Of a stretch of DNA of 6,109 nt, positions 3,439 through 6,109 are shown one piece after another. Under the pieces are notes generated by a model that did no database searches, was not told the DNA's origin, and saw nothing but the letters and a program-made list of their open reading frames with translations. The stretch spans positions 1-6,109 of the forward strand of contig JAIRKB010000224.1 in NCBI GenBank assembly GCA_031260385.1, given 5' to 3'. Numbering within the stretch: position 1 is the first letter of the stretch; every line of letters starts with the position of its first letter. The translations under genes and the position numbers were made by a program. This DNA is from Propionibacteriaceae bacterium (GTDB taxonomy: Bacteria > Actinomycetota > Actinomycetes > Propionibacteriales > Propionibacteriaceae).

Positions 3439-6109
3439 ATGAGTAAGGTCTATCTGCGCTACCCCGACGTCTGCGGGGAAAACTTGGTCTTCGTCGCTGA
3501 CAACGATATTTGGTTGGCTGGCTTAGTGGGCGGGCAAGCTCGGCGGTTGACGAGCGATCATGTGCCGGTCTCCAATCCCCGCTTTTCCCCCGATGGTACG
3601 AAGGTTGCTTGGACTTCGGCGCGGGAAGGGACCCCCGATGCCTGGGTCTTCGACACCGCGAGCGGGGCGATAAGCCGTTTGACATGGTGGGGACGCGGAT
3701 TGGTCGTCGGTTGGCGGGATAATGACCAGGTGGTGATCGCCAGTGGCCATCAGGAGGTGGCGCGCGGCACCACTCGGCTTTACCTGGTAAACCTTGATGG
3801 TACGACCGAAAAGCTGGCCCTTGGCCCGGCGGGCGCCGGGGCTTGGCATGGCGATGGGCGTCTAGCCTTAACGACCCCGAACTTTAGAGAAGCCCCCTTC
3901 TGGAAGCGCTATCGCGGAGGCACGGCCTCGCGACTATGGATCCAGCAAGGTGACGGCGGCTGGCTGAAAGCCTTGCCCGAGGTGAGCGCCGGGATCAACG
4001 GCCCGAACTGGGTCGAAAACCGGGTGATCTTCTGCTCTGACCTATTGGCTGGCGGCACGACGATCACCGACCCCAGCGCCCAGGCTCAACTCTTCTCGGT
4101 CGACGCCAGCGGTGGGGATCTCCGCCAGCACACGAACCACAACCCCGACCAGGGTTACGTTCGTGACCCGCGCAGTGATGGCCAGACCATCGTCTATCAC
4201 GCCCGGGGTCGTCTCTACGCGATGGCGGGTTGTGACGCCACCCCGCGCGAGATCGACATCGACCTAGGCATCACCGTGCCGAACCCTCGAACCGTCAGCC
4301 CCACCGACAACCTAACCACGATCGCCCCCGACCACCAGGGCAATGGGTCACTTATTACCTGGGAAGGTGCAACATATTACCTAACCCATCGCGCCGGTCC
4401 CGCTCGGGCTCTGTCAGTCAACGATGCCGTACGTTTTCGTGAAGCCGTTGTCCTCGGTTCGACCGGCCTCGGCGCCTGGGTCAGCGATGCCAACGGCGAG
4501 GACAGTCTAGAAATTGTCCCCCTCGAAGGCCTCGGTTCTCGACGCCAGTTGGCAACTGGTCAACTCGGTTACGTCCTCCACCTAGCGGCCTCCCCCAACG
4601 GGAAATACCTCGCTACCAGCAGTCACGATGGGGCGGTCCGGCTGGTCAGCGTCGACGATGACACCGTGCAACTAATCGACGACTCCCGCCACGGTGAGGT
4701 CGCCACTCTAGCTTGGTCGCCGGATTCGCGTTACCTGGTCTGGAGTGCGCCACTTGGTGCCTACACCGAACCCCGCCTCCAACTGCGCTTATTTGACACC
4801 CAAGCCGAAGGCGAACCGACCTGGGTGGCGCTAACCTCGGGCACCTTCGCTGATTGCGAGCCGGTCTTCACCAGGGATGGCAAATATCTCGCTTGGATCT
4901 CTTGGCGGACCTTCGATCCGCGCTACAACAACCATAGTTTTGACCTATCTTTCAATAACTCGGCTCGCCCCTGGCTCGCCCCGATCCAAGCCAGCGAGCC
5001 CCTGCCCTTTGGGGTCAGCGCCGATGGTTGGGCCCTTAGCCCCCCGGAGGCAGCCAAAACAAAGAAGACCGGCAAGAAAGCCAAGCCCGCAAAAGACGAT
5101 CCCACCACAATCCAATTTGATGTTGATGGCTTCGAAGCCCGCGCCGTGGCGCTACCCGTACCTTCTGGTGAATACGCCGGCTTGCGAGCAATCAAAGATG
5201 GATTGACCTGGCTACGCTATCCCGGTGGAGTCGGCGAGCTAGGCTCGATTTGGGCCGGAGTAGCTGGGGATCGTCCGACGAAGTGGCTAGAGCGGTTCAG
5301 TTTCGAGACCCGCCGCCTGGAAACCCTCGTTGACAAGGCCGACTCCTACGAGGTGAGCGGGAATGGTGAGATCCTGGTCATCCGTCACCGTGATGAGGTG
5401 ACCGCTCAGCCGACCCGGAGGGTGGACGGTGATGATGACGCTAATATCCGGGTCGATCTATCCCGACTCCGGCGCAAGGTCGTCGCCCGGACTCAGTGGT
5501 CGCAGATGCTCGATGAGCAAGCCCGCTTGATGGCCCTCCATTTCTGGCGCGAAGACCTCGATGGTAGTGACTGGGCGGGGATCCTCGCGCGCTATCGTCC
5601 GACCGTCGAGCGCCTGCTGACCCGCAGCGATCTGTTTGACCTAATGGCCGAGACGGTCGCCGAACTCAACACCTCCCATGCCTATGTCATCCCCCCGGCC
5701 CCCGCCAAGACGACGGTCGGGTTCCTGGGAGCAGAGGTGACGATAGTTGACGACGGTTTCCACATTGACCGCATCCTCCCCGGCGATTCCTCCGATCCGG
5801 AAGCTTGGCAACCGCTACGCCGGGCCGGGGTCGATGCTCGCGTCGGGGATATCATTATCGCCATCGACGGTCAGCCAGCTCCGGGGGCCCCCTCCCTGGG
5901 GGCCCTCCTAGAGGGAGCGGCTGGCAAGAGTGTTGAGTTGGTCTTGCGCCGCGACGGCGAAGATCGTCGGGTCGGGGTTGTGCCCTTGCCCAATGAGGAC
6001 GCCTTGCGTTATCACGCCTGGGTGGCGGGGAGGGCGGCCCGGGTCGAACAGATCTCGAACGGACGCCTAGGCTACCTTCACGTTCCCAATATGGCCGCCG
6101 TCGGTTGGG
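3439..6109 (+). CDS. Tricorn protease (peptidase family S41), N-terminal 890 residues; runs off right edge
   Basis: Large cytoplasmic serine peptidase that in archaea and actinobacteria trims oligopeptides released by the proteasome or other ATP-dependent proteases. The frame is open through the window end. Domains: first beta-propeller (about 1-290) with the tricorn signature FWKRYRGG (154-161); second beta-propeller (about 300-520) ending in SWRTFDPRYNNHSFDLSF (488-505); a Lys-rich linker (540-552); C1 core helices with catalytic His747 in ELNTSHAYV, matching His746 of the Thermoplasma enzyme; a PDZ domain (about 765-850, GDIIIAIDGQ 803-812); and the start of C2 (RLGYLHVPNM). The nucleophile Ser and the Glu of the active site would follow outside the window; the archaeal enzyme has roughly 1070 residues. 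No signal peptide. ATG 3439 fits a leaderless start; GTG 3433 is two codons upstream in frame. It has its own likely promoter and is probably not part of the trp operon. Confidence 0.95.
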   Translation, partial: MSKVYLRYPDVCGENLVFVADNDIWLAGLVGGQARRLTSDHVPVSNPRFSPDGTKVAWTSAREGTPDAWVFDTASGAISRLTWWGRGLVVGWRDNDQVVIASGHQEVARGTTRLYLVNLDGTTEKLALGPAGAGAWHGDGRLALTTPNFREAPFWKRYRGGTASRLWIQQGDGGWLKALPEVSAGINGPNWVENRVIFCSDLLAGGTTITDPSAQAQLFSVDASGGDLRQHTNHNPDQGYVRDPRSDGQTIVYHARGRLYAMAGCDATPREIDIDLGITVPNPRTVSPTDNLTTIAPDHQGNGSLITWEGATYYLTHRAGPARALSVNDAVRFREAVVLGSTGLGAWVSDANGEDSLEIVPLEGLGSRRQLATGQLGYVLHLAASPNGKYLATSSHDGAVRLVSVDDDTVQLIDDSRHGEVATLAWSPDSRYLVWSAPLGAYTEPRLQLRLFDTQAEGEPTWVALTSGTFADCEPVFTRDGKYLAWISWRTFDPRYNNHSFDLSFNNSARPWLAPIQASEPLPFGVSADGWALSPPEAAKTKKTGKKAKPAKDDPTTIQFDVDGFEARAVALPVPSGEYAGLRAIKDGLTWLRYPGGVGELGSIWAGVAGDRPTKWLERFSFETRRLETLVDKADSYEVSGNGEILVIRHRDEVTAQPTRRVDGDDDANIRVDLSRLRRKVVARTQWSQMLDEQARLMALHFWREDLDGSDWAGILARYRPTVERLLTRSDLFDLMAETVAELNTSHAYVIPPAPAKTTVGFLGAEVTIVDDGFHIDRILPGDSSDPEAWQPLRRAGVDARVGDIIIAIDGQPAPGAPSLGALLEGAAGKSVELVLRRDGEDRRVGVVPLPNEDALRYHAWVAGRAARVEQISNGRLGYLHVPNMAAVGW
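5883..5907 (+). repeat. GC-rich hairpin within the tricorn PDZ region
   Basis: The eight bases 5885-5892 (GGGCCCCC) pair perfectly with 5898-5905 across a five-base loop TCCCT; two outer pairs (one G-T) extend the stem to ten. It encodes a Gly/Pro/Ala/Leu-rich loop of the PDZ domain. It may only reflect GC-rich codons, but it is among the most stable local structures in the gene. Confidence 0.35.

Noticed and set aside
1..6109. Mobile elements, CRISPR arrays, tRNA or rRNA genes
   Set aside because: No transposase, terminal inverted repeats, regularly spaced repeats or RNA-gene signatures were found on either strand.

Overview
The window looks like a piece of an actinobacterial chromosome, moderately GC-rich. 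The evidence is a PknB-type Ser/Thr kinase, a tryptophan leader peptide with an 'HSxxNWW' pattern like those I remember from actinobacteria, -10 boxes placed so that transcripts would begin at the start codon (leaderless genes), and a bacterial tricorn protease. TTA and CTA leucine codons are used freely, which argues against a Streptomyces-like genome of extreme GC. I cannot name the genus.

Layout. Bases 1-640 (minus strand) hold the N-terminal 213 residues of a Ser/Thr protein kinase that runs off the left edge. Bases 641-812 are the divergent intergenic region, with a perfect 16-bp palindrome next to the kinase start and a promoter facing right. Bases 813-899 form a complete ribosome-mediated trp attenuator: a 10-codon leader peptide MHSIRNWWPA with tandem Trp codons, then three mutually exclusive hairpins, the last an intrinsic terminator. 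Behind it lie trpD (936-1967), trpC (1964-2668) and trpF (2659-3318), overlapping and probably one transcript. A 120-bp gap with GGTTCA half-sites and a likely leaderless promoter leads to a tricorn protease gene (3439 to past the right edge). It shows both beta-propeller regions, the catalytic His and the PDZ domain; the nucleophile Ser lies beyond the window.

How the genes work together. TrpD joins anthranilate to PRPP, TrpF isomerises phosphoribosylanthranilate to CdRP, and TrpC closes the indole ring to indole-3-glycerol phosphate, so the three cover consecutive steps from anthranilate. Anthranilate synthase (trpE/trpG) and tryptophan synthase (trpA/trpB) are not in the window. The attenuator would couple trpDCF transcription to charged tRNA-Trp supply. 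The kinase and the tricorn protease have no evident link to tryptophan.

Most notable points: (1) the textbook-quality attenuator, apparently starting at the AUG of the leader peptide; (2) TrpD, TrpC and TrpF all depart from family consensus at substrate-binding or catalytic positions, as if they form a matched divergent set; (3) a perfect 10-bp stem with a GNRA tetraloop inside trpC whose two arms carry a consensus Shine-Dalgarno sequence and the anti-Shine-Dalgarno sequence.
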